DNA of 64,000 bases. It comes from Hymenobacter sp. APR13. GTDB lineage: Bacteria > Bacteroidota > Bacteroidia > Cytophagales > Hymenobacteraceae. Location of the stretch: positions 620,001-684,000 of the forward strand of contig NZ_CP006587.1 of the NCBI RefSeq assembly GCF_000737515.1, given 5' to 3'. Below, one piece after another: positions 34,892 to 44,100 of the stretch. Made by a program: the position numbers and the translations under genes. Every line of letters begins with the position of its first letter. Within the stretch, counting starts at the first letter, position 1. The notes below the pieces were generated by a model, which was not told the origin of the DNA, made no database searches, and worked only from the letters and a program-made list of their open reading frames with translations.

Positions 34892-34927
34892 CGCGAACCA
34901 CAAAATACACGAACCACAAAGTTCGCG
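34892..34927. repeat. CGAACCACAAA direct repeat inside CGCGAAC/GTTCGCG
   Basis: Two copies of CGAACCACAAA (one followed by ATACA, one by GTTCG) enclosed by a 7-base inverted pair. It lies in the divergent gap between rarA and the EamA transporter gene. CTACCTTCG at 34930-34938 is one base off a TAnnTTTG box and could be the promoter for the transporter. Confidence 0.6.
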
Positions 34928-34945
34928 CTACTACCTTCGTCTACA

Positions 34946-35881
34946 ATGAAAAATTCCGTCAAGGTCCACTCGGCCCTCTTTGTGGTGGCGCTGATCTACG
35001 CCGCCAACTACAGTATTTCCAAGGATGTGATGCCGCAGTACATGGGGCCGTTTGGGCTGGTGCTGCTGCGCGTGGTGGGCGCGACGGTGTTTTTCGGCAT
35101 CCTGAGCCGGCTGGTGGCGCCGCAGGACCGAATCCAAGGCCGCGCCGACCAGCTGCGGGCCGTGGCGTGCGGCATCCTGGGCATCGGGCTGAATCAGCTG
35201 CTGTTCTTCTCGGGCCTGAACCTGACCTCGCCCATTAACGCCTCGCTCATCCAGACCATTGCGCCGGTCGTGACGGTGCTGGCCTCGGCGGTGCTGCTGG
35301 GCGAGCGGCTGACGCTGCCCCGACTGGCGGGCATTGCGCTGGCGGGTGCCGGCGCGGCCAGCATCATCCTGAGCAAAGGCCCGGTGGCGGCAGGCGGGCA
35401 GGACGGGCTGTTGGGCAACATCTACATCCTGCTCAACGCCACCGCCTTCGGGGTGTATCTGGTGCTGGTGATGCCGCTCATGCGCAAGTATCACCCGTTC
35501 ACGGTGCTGGCGCGCATCTTTCTGGTGGGCGCGTTTCTGGCGGTGCCGGCCGGCTGGCAGCAGGTGCAGCAGCCTGACTACGCCAGCTTCCCGGCCAGCA
35601 TCTGGGCCGCCATTGCCTACATGGTGGTTTGCCTCACAATTCTGGCCTACCTGCTCAACAACTGGGCCCTGAAATACGCCTCCCCCGCCCTGCTGGGCGC
35701 CTATATCTACCTGCAGCCGGCCCTAGCGGTGCTCATCGCCGTGAGTTTGGGCAAAGACGTGCTGACCTGGGACCGGGCCTGGCAGGCGCTGCTGATTTTT
35801 GGGGGCGTGTTTCTGGTGAGCCGCAAGCCCAAGCCGGCCGTGGCGGCGGAAGCAGTGCCCCTGGAACCCGTGCAGGACTGA
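34946..35881 (+). CDS. EamA/DMT-family transporter
   Basis: A 311-residue transporter with ten membrane helices made of two EamA repeats; typical segments are GPFGLVLLRVVGATVFF, SPINASLIQTIAPVVTVLAS and LGAYIYLQPALAVLIAV. The family exports or imports small metabolites, and its substrate is unknown here. Length is normal. The start at 34946 opens with a short cytoplasmic MKNSVKVHSALF before the first helix. Gene order with the next genes does not suggest a shared job. Confidence 0.92.
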   Translation: MKNSVKVHSALFVVALIYAANYSISKDVMPQYMGPFGLVLLRVVGATVFFGILSRLVAPQDRIQGRADQLRAVACGILGIGLNQLLFFSGLNLTSPINASLIQTIAPVVTVLASAVLLGERLTLPRLAGIALAGAGAASIILSKGPVAAGGQDGLLGNIYILLNATAFGVYLVLVMPLMRKYHPFTVLARIFLVGAFLAVPAGWQQVQQPDYASFPASIWAAIAYMVVCLTILAYLLNNWALKYASPALLGAYIYLQPALAVLIAVSLGKDVLTWDRAWQALLIFGGVFLVSRKPKPAVAAEAVPLEPVQD

Positions 35882-35951
35882 TACGCCCAATCAGCCGCTG
35901 TTACGGTTGGCCGCTGGATCAGATAAATTAAGCCGATTTTTATGTTCTCCC

Positions 35952-36572
35952 ATGACCACCCGCTTGCTTGCTATACTTCTGCTGCTGGCGGCCTGCGCTA
36001 GGCCGGCCCGACACGTAGCCCGTTTGGCGTCCCCCGTTCTTGCGGCCACGCTCGACTCGCTTAGCGCCGCTGACTGGCAGGACCGCCAGGTCATTTTTGC
36101 AGTGTTCCGGCAACATGGGTTTGCATCTACTGCGGCGGATACGGCCAACCGCTGGCTGCTGCGGCAGGATGCTGCGCGGCTGGCGGCCTTACAGCAGCTG
36201 GAGCGCCGCCACGGCTGGCCCGCAGTAACTCAGGCCGGTGCCGAAGCGGCCAGAACTGCTTTTCTGTTGCTTCAGCATGCTCCGGATTCTGTACAGGTGC
36301 GGTATTTGGCTCGCGTAGCGGCTCTTTACAAAGCTAAAAGGCTGCCGCCCTCCGATTACGCCACTTACCTCGACCGGGCGTTGCTCAACCAAGGGCAGCG
36401 GCAGCAGTACGGCACGCAGTCGGCCCGGGTGGTGCGCCCGTCCGGCGAAACCGTAGACTCGTTGCTGCCGACTGCGGAGTTTTTTGGGCTGGATAAGCGC
36501 CGCCGTGCCATGAAGCTGGAGCCGTTGCAGCAGCTACGACCGGGCACCATGTACTTCAAGACCAAACCGTAA
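35952..36572 (+). CDS. DUF6624-type lipoprotein
   Basis: A 206-residue lipoprotein: signal MTTRLLAILLLLAAC with Cys15. The mature helical part shows DUF6624 marks: DWQDRQVIF, RRHGWPAVTQAG, FLLLQHAPDSVQ, YLDRALLNQGQRQQYGTQS. Function is unknown; many Bacteroidota carry several copies. It ends 9 bp before the dinB start and is probably co-transcribed with it. Confidence 0.82.
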   Translation: MTTRLLAILLLLAACARPARHVARLASPVLAATLDSLSAADWQDRQVIFAVFRQHGFASTAADTANRWLLRQDAARLAALQQLERRHGWPAVTQAGAEAARTAFLLLQHAPDSVQVRYLARVAALYKAKRLPPSDYATYLDRALLNQGQRQQYGTQSARVVRPSGETVDSLLPTAEFFGLDKRRRAMKLEPLQQLRPGTMYFKTKP

Positions 36573-36581
36573 GGTATCACC

Positions 36582-37664
36582 GTGGACACTTCGTCCGAAA
36601 CCCGCAAAATCATCCACCTCGACATGGACGCGTTTTACGCTTCCGTGGAGCAGCGCGACAACCCGGCACTGCGCGGCAAGCCCGTGGCCGTGGGTGGCTC
36701 GCGGGCCCGGGGCGTGGTGGCGGCAGCCAGCTACGAGGCCCGGCAGTTTGGGGTGCGCTCGGCCATGCCCTCCAGCACGGCGCTGCGCAAGTGCCCCGAG
36801 CTGGTGTTCGTAAAGCCGCGCTTCGAGGTGTACAAGGAAGTGTCGCGGCAGATCCGGGCCATTTTTGCCGAGTATACGCCCCTCATCGAGCCGCTTTCTT
36901 TGGATGAAGCCTACCTCGACGTCACCGAGAACCTGAAAGGCATTGCGCTGGCCACCCAGGTAGCACGGGAAATCCGGGCCGAAATCCTGCGCCAGACCCA
37001 ACTGACGGCCTCAGCCGGCATCAGCTACAACAAGTTTCTGGCGAAGCTGGCCTCCGACCACCGCAAGCCCAACGGCCAGTTCGTGATTCGGCCCGAACAG
37101 GGGCTGGCGTTTGTGGCGCAGCTGCGGGTGGGCGAGTTTCACGGCATCGGGCCGGCTACGGCGGCGCGGCTGAACCAGTTGGGCATCTTCAGCGGGCTGG
37201 ACCTTAGGCAGCAGTCGGAGGCGTTTCTGCGCCAGCACTTCGGCAAGGCCGGTGGGCACTACTACCTCATCGCCCGCGCTCAGGACCACCGCCCCGTCGT
37301 GCCCGACCGGGTGCGCAAGTCGGTAGGCTCCGAAACCACCTTCGCCGAAGACCTGCACACGCCGGCAGAACTGCGCGAAGGCCTGCAGCCCTGCCTCGAT
37401 TCGGTCTGGGACTACTGCCAGCGCACCGGGCTACTGGGCCGCACGCTCACACTCAAAGTCAAGTACGCCGACTTCCAGCAGATTACGCGCAGCCGCACGC
37501 TGCCGGCCCCGCTGGCCAGTATGGCCGCTCTGGCTCAGATCAGCCAGGATCTGGTGCAGAGCTGCCTGCCGCTGCCCAAGGGCGTGCGGCTGCTGGGGGT
37601 TTCGCTGTCCAACCTCGAAACGCCGGAAGATTTCATCGGCAAGCAGCTCACGCTCAGCCTTTGA
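36582..37664 (+). CDS. dinB: DNA polymerase IV (DinB)
   Basis: A 360-residue Y-family translesion polymerase. Catalytic residues lie in HLDMDAFYASVEQRDNP and LSLDEAYLDVT; the helix-hairpin-helix segment is FHGIGPATAARLNQLGI; the C-terminus QLTLSL is a beta-clamp-binding motif like QLVLGL of E. coli Pol IV. Its start is a GTG at 36582, because no ATG precedes the active-site motif. It is 9 bp after a DUF6624 lipoprotein gene. No LexA box was recognised. Confidence 0.95.
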   Translation: MDTSSETRKIIHLDMDAFYASVEQRDNPALRGKPVAVGGSRARGVVAAASYEARQFGVRSAMPSSTALRKCPELVFVKPRFEVYKEVSRQIRAIFAEYTPLIEPLSLDEAYLDVTENLKGIALATQVAREIRAEILRQTQLTASAGISYNKFLAKLASDHRKPNGQFVIRPEQGLAFVAQLRVGEFHGIGPATAARLNQLGIFSGLDLRQQSEAFLRQHFGKAGGHYYLIARAQDHRPVVPDRVRKSVGSETTFAEDLHTPAELREGLQPCLDSVWDYCQRTGLLGRTLTLKVKYADFQQITRSRTLPAPLASMAALAQISQDLVQSCLPLPKGVRLLGVSLSNLETPEDFIGKQLTLSL

Positions 37665-37759
37665 GTGCTAAGAAATAAGTGCTGAGCTGGTAGATTTTCC
37701 TTCATCGGCCGTCTGACAGCAACCGGATGAGCGTCTACCTACTCAATACTGCTGTCTAA

Positions 37760-38431
37760 TTACTTGGCCTTGGGCGTCTTTTTGGCAGGTTTGGTGGCCG
37801 CCGGCGCGGGCCGGGCTTTCTTGCGGGCGGCTTTGCGGGCTTGGCGACGCTTGCGCAGGCCGGCCAGCCGCTGCCGTTCCTCTTTGCGTTCGGCGCGGGC
37901 GGCCATGCGCTCGGGCAGGCGCGCCATCAGCCGCTCGCGCACATATTGGGCGAGGCTGGAAAGCGGCACCAGCTGCGTGGTGCGCAGAAAATGCAGCACC
38001 TCCGCCCGGCGCAGGCTGCTCACGCCGTGCAGGCCGCGGGCCAGCAGAAACTGCTTCACCTCTTCCAGCAGCAGCAGGCTGGCCAGCGGCGCGGGCTCCA
38101 CGGTGGCATTGTAGCGGGCGGCGCGGTGCGGGCGCAGTTCCTCCCCTGTTGCCACCAATATGCCTACCCAGTCGGGCAGCAGCGGCAGCAGCTTGGGCAG
38201 GTGCTTTTCTGTCACCACAAACGTCACGAAATCATACACCTCAGCGTAGCAGCGCAGCTGATTGGGCACGCGCTGCAACGTGTCGGCGTCGCCTTTCACC
38301 TCGTAGCCATGCAGAAAGTCCGGCGTGATGTGCACTACGTCGGCGCGGGTGGTGCCGGTGGGCAGTTCGTCAATGTACACGCCACCCAGCAGCAGCGGGT
38401 ACAGCAGGGCGCGGATTTCCGGGTCGTTCAT
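37760..38431 (-). CDS. sce7726-type PD-(D/E)xK protein
   Basis: A 223-residue protein. The N-terminal half fits the sce7726 family: MNDPEIRALLYPLLL, RADVVHI (Asp31) and LHGYEVKGDADTLQR (Glu44, Lys46), which can form a PD-(D/E)xK nuclease-type core, then NQLRCYAEVYDFVTFVVTEK. The C-terminal third is a lysine/alanine/arginine-rich tail that may bind nucleic acid. The role of the family is unknown. The ATG at 38431 is chosen because the frame upstream adds an unrelated leader. It stands alone. Confidence 0.75.
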   Translation of the reverse strand: MNDPEIRALLYPLLLGGVYIDELPTGTTRADVVHITPDFLHGYEVKGDADTLQRVPNQLRCYAEVYDFVTFVVTEKHLPKLLPLLPDWVGILVATGEELRPHRAARYNATVEPAPLASLLLLEEVKQFLLARGLHGVSSLRRAEVLHFLRTTQLVPLSSLAQYVRERLMARLPERMAARAERKEERQRLAGLRKRRQARKAARKKARPAPAATKPAKKTPKAK

Positions 38432-38480
38432 AAGGGCCGGTTTGGGCTGGCTAAAGGTGCGAACGGCAGCGGCCACCAGC

Positions 38481-38521
38481 AAACAAAAAGAAAGCCCGGC
38501 CGCACTAAATGCAGCCGGGCT
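38481..38521 (-). terminator. Terminator of the small secreted-protein gene
   Basis: Stem AGCCCGGC/GCCGGGCT with an A-rich flank on the left, which reads as a T-rich run on the minus strand. It follows the gene at 38553-38849. Confidence 0.85.
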
Positions 38522-38552
38522 CAGGCAAGAACGCGGAAATTATCCGGTCTGC

Positions 38553-38849
38553 TTAGTTGGAATCGGTTTTCACTTTCCGCTTCTTCTTCTTGTCTTTTAC
38601 CTTGGCATCAGCCGGGATGGTGGTAGTCGATGGGCTTACGCTGGTGCTGGACTGCGTTTCAACGGTGGTGGTGGTAGCCGGCACCGTAGTGGTCGTAGAA
38701 TTGATGGTTCCATTCGCCGGATCCGGTACCGTGGTGGTCGTGCTCTGTTGGGTCGGCATCGTGGTCGTAGTGGTGGTGTTGGTGGTCTGGGCGTTGGCGG
38801 CAGACATACCAGTTACGAGCACGGCGGCAATAGCAAGTAGCTTTTTCAT
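38553..38849 (-). CDS. Small secreted threonine-rich protein with basic tail
   Basis: A 98-residue protein with a signal peptide (MKKLLAIAAVLVTGMSAANA), a threonine-rich mature part (runs of TTTT, each followed by V or M) and a basic tail (KVKDKKKKRKVKTD). It has no globular domain and looks like an extended, disordered surface or matrix protein. The gene at 39189 encodes a protein of similar layout. Function is unknown. Confidence 0.7.
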   Translation of the reverse strand: MKKLLAIAAVLVTGMSAANAQTTNTTTTTTMPTQQSTTTTVPDPANGTINSTTTTVPATTTTVETQSSTSVSPSTTTIPADAKVKDKKKKRKVKTDSN

Positions 38850-39188
38850 GTAAATCAAGTTGAAGGTGAACTACTTAAGTCAACCGCTTGGCTGTCTTTT
38901 GAATAGCCTCTAACGCAACTTTGCCACTCATGGTTCTGCATGGGCTCCACATTGCCACTAGGACCACTGGCTCACCTTTACTCCAAATGCCGCCGAAAAG
39001 CCATTCAGGCAACATTCTGCGCGAAATACGGCCCGAGAAAAAAACTACCAGATCCAGTTCAGCAATAGCCCATCACCACTGGTTTGATGCCGATTCAGGC
39101 AGCAAAACTTAGCCAGTTAAACAACTAAAAAAGGGTGGACTGCTCCGCAGAGTAGCCCGCCCTTTCAGGTGGCTGCAAGTCAAGCTAC
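38850..39188. other. Intergenic region with a terminator at 39127-39165
   Basis: About 339 bp between two small minus-strand genes. The hairpin AAAGGG...CCCTTT at 39127-39165, with A-run on its left, is the terminator of the gene at 39189 read on the minus strand. The rest (38850-39110) has no recognised gene; it should hold the promoter of the gene at 38553. Confidence 0.6.
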
Positions 39189-39440
39189 CTAGTCCGGAAA
39201 ATTGGGGTTGGTACGCAGCCGAGTCCGCTTGCGCTTCTCCTTCACTTTGGTCGGTTGCGGCTCGGTGGTGGCCGGCGAAGCCATGGTTCCCTGCTGCTGG
39301 CTAGCATCGGGCGGTGTTGGCTTGCGCACTGAGTCTGTGAGAACCGGCGTGGCGGGTGTGCCCGGAGGCGGAGGAACCGTTTGCGCGGAGGCAGCCCCGG
39401 CTAGAAATAGAAACAGGGCGCAGACAGCTGGCATTTTCAT
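39189..39440 (-). CDS. Small secreted proline/threonine-rich protein with basic tail
   Basis: An 83-residue protein: signal peptide MKMPAVCALFLFLAGAASAQ, a proline/threonine-rich disordered middle and a basic end (KVKEKRKRTRLRT). The same plan as the 98-residue protein encoded 340 bp downstream suggests a common origin or role. No family was recognised. Confidence 0.68.
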   Translation of the reverse strand: MKMPAVCALFLFLAGAASAQTVPPPPGTPATPVLTDSVRKPTPPDASQQQGTMASPATTEPQPTKVKEKRKRTRLRTNPNFPD

Positions 39441-39534
39441 GGCTAAGCGGTTAAGTGAAGCACAGGCTGGCAGAAACCACCCAGCCTGTTAATATACATA
39501 AAAATCTATGTAAAATTCACTTCTGTTACGCAGC

Positions 39535-40479
39535 CTACTTCAGCAGCTCGTGCAGCACCGTTTGCATGGAAATGGTGCGGTTGCCGGCTTCCTGGATGAT
39601 GAGCGAGCCGGGCGCATCGAGCACGGCGTCGGACACTTCCACGTTGCGACGCACGGGCAGGCAGTGCAGGAATTTGGCGTCGTCGGTCAGGGCCATGTGG
39701 GCAGGGGTGAGCATCCAGGCGGGGTCGTTCTGGAGCACCTGGCCGTACTGCTGGTAGCTGCTCCAGTTCTTGGCCTGCACGTAGTCGGCACCTTCCAGAG
39801 CCTTCTTCTGGTCGTACTCGATGCGGGCGCCTTTCGTGAACTTCGGGTCCAGTTCGTAGCCCTCGGGGTGGGTGATGACGAAATCCACCCAGTCAATTTC
39901 CGAAAACCAGTCGCAGAACGAGTTGGGCACGCACTGGGGCAGGGCGCGCACATGCGGGGCCCAGGTGAGCACCACTTTCACGCGCTCCTTCTGCTTGGTT
40001 TCGGCCACCGTAATCAGGTCGGCGAAGCTCTGCAGCGGGTGCAGCGTGGCGCTTTCCAGACTGATGACGGGCACCGTGGCGTACTGCATAATTTTCCGGA
40101 AAACTTCCTCGCTGTAGTCGGCCTCCCGGTCTTTCAGCGTTGGGAAAGTGCGCACGCCCAGCACGTCGCAGTACTGGCTCATCACGGCAATGGCGTCCTT
40201 GATGTGCTCCTGGGTGCCGCCGTTCATCACCGCGCCGTCGGCCATTTCTAGGGTCCAGGAGTCGGCCCCGGCGTTGAGCACCCAGGCCTGCGCGCCGAGG
40301 TTGTAGGCCGCCTTCACCGAGCTGAGCCGGGTGCGCAGACTGGGGTTGAAGAAGATGAGCCCAACGGTTTTGTTGCGCCCGACGTGCTGGTAACCGTACG
40401 GGTTAGCCTTGATTTCCAGGGCTTGCTGCAACAGAGCTTTGTAGTCGCCCGCATCGGCGAAGGAAGTGAAGTTTTTCAT
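39535..40479 (-). CDS. argF': N-acetyl/N-succinyl-ornithine carbamoyltransferase (ArgF')
   Basis: A 314-residue transcarbamylase of the acylornithine class. It transfers carbamoyl phosphate to an N-acylated ornithine, making N-acylcitrulline, instead of using free ornithine. Landmarks are FFNPSLRTRLSS (carbamoyl-phosphate loop), HPLQSFADL, THPEGYELDP and FLHCLPVRRN. Residue 90 is Gln (NGGTQEHIKDA). In my recollection of work on the Bacteroides and Xanthomonas enzymes this position is Pro for succinyl- and Glu for acetyl-ornithine, so specificity is unclear. It stands apart from the other arg genes, next to carB. A half-palindrome at 40496 lies in its leader. Confidence 0.9.
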   Translation of the reverse strand: MKNFTSFADAGDYKALLQQALEIKANPYGYQHVGRNKTVGLIFFNPSLRTRLSSVKAAYNLGAQAWVLNAGADSWTLEMADGAVMNGGTQEHIKDAIAVMSQYCDVLGVRTFPTLKDREADYSEEVFRKIMQYATVPVISLESATLHPLQSFADLITVAETKQKERVKVVLTWAPHVRALPQCVPNSFCDWFSEIDWVDFVITHPEGYELDPKFTKGARIEYDQKKALEGADYVQAKNWSSYQQYGQVLQNDPAWMLTPAHMALTDDAKFLHCLPVRRNVEVSDAVLDAPGSLIIQEAGNRTISMQTVLHELLK

Positions 40480-40495
40480 GGATTGTGGTGTGTTA

Positions 40496-40535
40496 GAACG
40501 TCATGCTGAGCTTGCCGAAGCATCTCTACCGCTTT
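40496..40535. repeat. Half-copy of the GAACGTCATGCTGAGC palindrome
   Basis: GAACGTCATGCTGAGCTT followed by GCCGAAGCATCTCTACC, one arm only, without its inverse partner. It lies 16 bp upstream of the argF' start codon, in its leader. Confidence 0.85.
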
Positions 40536-40578
40536 ACTTAGCTAGCCGGTGTTTCCTGACACTGCTATTGCTGTATTA

Positions 40579-41073
40579 CTATTCTTGACTGCGTGTTAAA
40601 AAGAACTGAATACCCTTCTCATCAGTCAATACCAACGCTTTTGTTAATCTGGAAAGCCTTCCTGGTGTAGCCCTTATAGCATATTTACCAGTTGGTAGCA
40701 CTCCAGCCTTTTCTTCATCTGTGTTTTTATATCCAATAATTAATCGGCCTCCTGATACTCTCCAATTAAAACTTGTGGCCGGCCTGTAATCTGCATTATT
40801 GCACTCAGCAGCAGTAGACACGACAGCCGTATAGTCTTTATTAAATTTCATTTCCAGACATGGGTTGAGCTCTGCTCGAACTACCGCATAAGTAGTTTTT
40901 CCCTTGAGCACTTCGTGCTTTTGCTTGAATGCAAGAGAATGGTTTATCCATCTACCAACCAAGCTGAGCGCAATATTATTTTGCGTAGCATTCAGCTCAG
41001 CATTGATTTGTGATTCTGCACGTTGAGTGATTAAAGCCCAACAGAATAAACAAATTGCGAGAGCCATCTTCAT
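40579..41073 (-). CDS. Secreted protein of unknown function, AT-richer than neighbours
   Basis: A 164-residue protein with a signal peptide (MKMALAICLFCWALITQRAE); I recognise no family. The mature part has two cysteines (Cys73 in NPCLEM and Cys90 in AAECNNADY) that could pair, and beta-like segments at the C-terminus (GRLIIGYKNTDEE; KALVLTDEKGIQFFL). Codon use and base composition are visibly more AT-rich than the carB and argF' genes around it, which suggests recent acquisition. Confidence 0.62.
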   Translation of the reverse strand: MKMALAICLFCWALITQRAESQINAELNATQNNIALSLVGRWINHSLAFKQKHEVLKGKTTYAVVRAELNPCLEMKFNKDYTAVVSTAAECNNADYRPATSFNWRVSGGRLIIGYKNTDEEKAGVLPTGKYAIRATPGRLSRLTKALVLTDEKGIQFFLTRSQE

Positions 41074-41093
41074 GCTACAGTGGGAGTCAAGTC

Positions 41094-41133
41094 GAATAAT
41101 TAAAGCCCCAGTGATATGGGGCTTTAATTATTC
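41094..41133. terminator. Perfect 16-bp terminator hairpin after carB
   Basis: Arms GAATAATTAAAGCCCC and GGGGCTTTAATTATTC with an 8-base loop. It follows carB on the minus strand and lies just upstream of the secreted-protein gene. The T-rich part of the stem serves as the U-tract in either direction. Confidence 0.88.
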
Positions 41134-41159
41134 AACGGGTATGACACAAATACGCGTCT

Positions 41160-44100
41160 CTACATCGCCTTATACTCGTTCCAGCTCTTAATCTTCAGAT
41201 CCTTCATTTCCAGCCGGCAGAAGGCCTGGATAAAGGCTTTGGCTAGGCGGGCATTCGTCAGCAAACCAACTCCGAAATCCACGGCCGTGCGGCGGATTTT
41301 GTAGTCGTTGTCCAGCTCGCCCTTCGAGAGGTTTTTGGGGATGTTGATGACTAGGTCGATTTTCTTCTCCTTCAGGTAGGTTAGCACGTTGGGTTCCTGC
41401 GGCTCGTTAGGCCAGAAGAGCAGCGTGCTGGGGATGTCGTTTTCGGTGAAGAAGAGGTGCGTGCCCTCGGTGGCGTAGATTTGGTAGCCTTTCTCCAGCA
41501 GCAACTCGGCGGCCGAAAGCAGCGTCACCTTCGACTTGATGGGGCCGCCGGAAATCAGCACCGTTTTCTGTGGAATCTTATAGCCCACGCTCAGCATCGA
41601 TTTCAGCAGGGCTTCCTCGGCGGTATCGCCCAGGCAGCCGACTTCGCCGGTGCTCACCATATCCACGCGCAGCACCGGGTCGGCGCCGGGCAGGCGGGTG
41701 AAGGAGAACTGCGGGGCTTTCACGCCCACGAAGGGCAAATCGTACACCCGCTCGCTCTCGTCGCGCGCTACGTCCTTACCCAGCAGCACTTGGGTGGCCT
41801 TTTTGATGAGGTTGTTGCCCGATACCTTGCTCACGAACGGGAAGGAGCGCGAGGCGCGGATGTTGCACTCAATCACCCGGATTTCGCGGTTTTTCTCCAG
41901 GAACTGAATGTTGAACGGCCCGCTGATTTCGTAGCGCCGGGCAATCTTCTCGGCAATGATTTTGAGCTTGCGCACCGTGCCCACGTACACGCGCTGGGGC
42001 GGGTAGTACATGGTGGCGTCGCCGGAGTGCACGCCGGCAAACTCCACGTGCTCGGAAATGGCGTAGCTCACGATTTCGCCCTTGTCGGCCACCGCGTCCA
42101 GCTCAATTTCCTTGGCCTCCTGCATAAACTCCGACACTACTACCGGGTATTCGGCGCTTACTTCAACGGCGGCTTTCAGAAACGCTTCCATTTCGAAAGC
42201 GTTGGACACCACGTTCATGGATGCCCCCGACAGCACGTAGCTCGGCCGGATCAGCACCGGGTAGCCCACTTCGTTCACGAACTCAAACATGGCGTCGAGC
42301 GAAGTCAGCTCTTTCCAGCGGGGCTGGGCAATGCCCAGCTCATCCATGATGCTGGAGAACTTGTGGCGGTTTTCGGCCTCGTCGATGCGGGCTGGCGCGG
42401 TGCCCAGGATGGGCGCGTTGGCGTCGGCCAGGCGGGTGGCGAGGTTGTTCGGAATCTGGCCGCCGGTGCTCAGAATCACGCCCTCAGGCTGCTCAAACTC
42501 CAGAATGTCCATCACCCGCTCGAAGCTCAGCTCCTCGAAGTACAGCCGGTCCGACACGTCGTAGTCGGTCGAAACAGTTTCGGGGTTGTAGTTGATGATG
42601 ATGGTTTTGTAGCCTTCCTCGGCGGCCGTCTGCACGGCATTCACGCCGCACCAGTCGAACTCCACCGACGAGCCGATGCGGTACACGCCCGAGCCCAGCA
42701 CCACCACCGACTTATCGGTTTCGGGCGCTAGGTCGTTTTCGGTGCCGTGGTAGGTGCTGTAGAGGTAGTTGGTTTTGGCCGGAAATTCGGCCGCCAGTGT
42801 ATCAATCTGCTTGATGACGGGCAGCACGCCCAGGGCCTTGCGGCGGGCGCGCACCAGCAGCTCGTCGGCTTTCACGTCGCCCTCGCCTAGCACCTTCACG
42901 GCAATCTGCTGGTCCGAGAAACCGGCCTTCTTCACGTCGCGCAGCAAACTTGTTTCCAGCGCGTCCAGCCCGTTCCCGCGCTTGGCCGCCAGCTGCTGGC
43001 CCAACTCGAAAATGGTGAGCAGGCGCTGCAAAAACCACAGGTCAATCTTGGTCAGGTCGTGGACCTGCTGGACGGTGTAGCCGGCTTCGAAGGCCAGGTT
43101 GATGGCGAAGATGCGCTCCTCGTTCGGCTCGCTCAGCAGTTGGTCGATGGTGGCGTTGTCCACCTGCTCGGGCTTGTTGGCCACGAAGCCGCGCTTACCG
43201 GTATCCAACATGCGCAGGCCCTTCTGGATGGCTTCCTCGAAGGATTTGCCAATGGCCATGACCTCGCCCACGCTCTTCATGGCCGAGCCAATCTGCCGGT
43301 TCACGCCCGCAAACTTGCCCAAATCCCAGCGCGGCAGCTTCACTACTACGTAGTCGAGGGCCGGCTCGAAGAAGGCCGAGGTGGTCTGCGTGACGCTATT
43401 TTTCAGCTCGGCCAGCGAGTAGCCTAGGCTCAGCTTGGCCGCCACAAACGCCAGCGGGTAGCCCGTGGCCTTGGAGGCCAGCGCCGAGGAGCGCGACAGG
43501 CGCGCGTTCACCTCAATCACGCGGTAATCCTCCGAAACGGGGTCGAGCGCGTACTGAATGTTGCACTCGCCCACGATGCCCAAGTGGCGGATGGTTTTGA
43601 TGCCGATGCTGCGCAGCTTGTGGTATTCCCGGTTGCTCAAGGTCTGCGACGGGGCCACCACGATGCTCTCCCCGGTGTGGATACCGATGGGGTCGAAGTT
43701 TTCCATGTTGCAGACGGTGATGCAGTTGTCGTAGGCATCCCGCACCACTTCGTACTCCACTTCCTTCCAGCCCTTCAGCGATTCCTCCACCAGAATCTGG
43801 TCGGAAGTAGTGAAGGATTTCTGGGCCAAAGCGCGCAGCTCGTCCATGTTGTTAGCGAAGCCGCTGCCCAGGCCGCCCAGCGCAAACGCCGCCCGCACGA
43901 TGATGGGGAAACCGATTTTCTCGGCTGCCGCCAGCGCGTCGTCCATGTTGGTTACGGCTACGCTGCGGGCCGAAAGCACGCCAATCTGGTCGAGCTTCTC
44001 CTTGAAGATGTCCCGGTCCTCGGTGTCGATGATGGCCTGCACGGGCGTACCCAGCACCTGCACGTTGTACTTCTCAAACACCCCGGCGCGATACAGGGCC

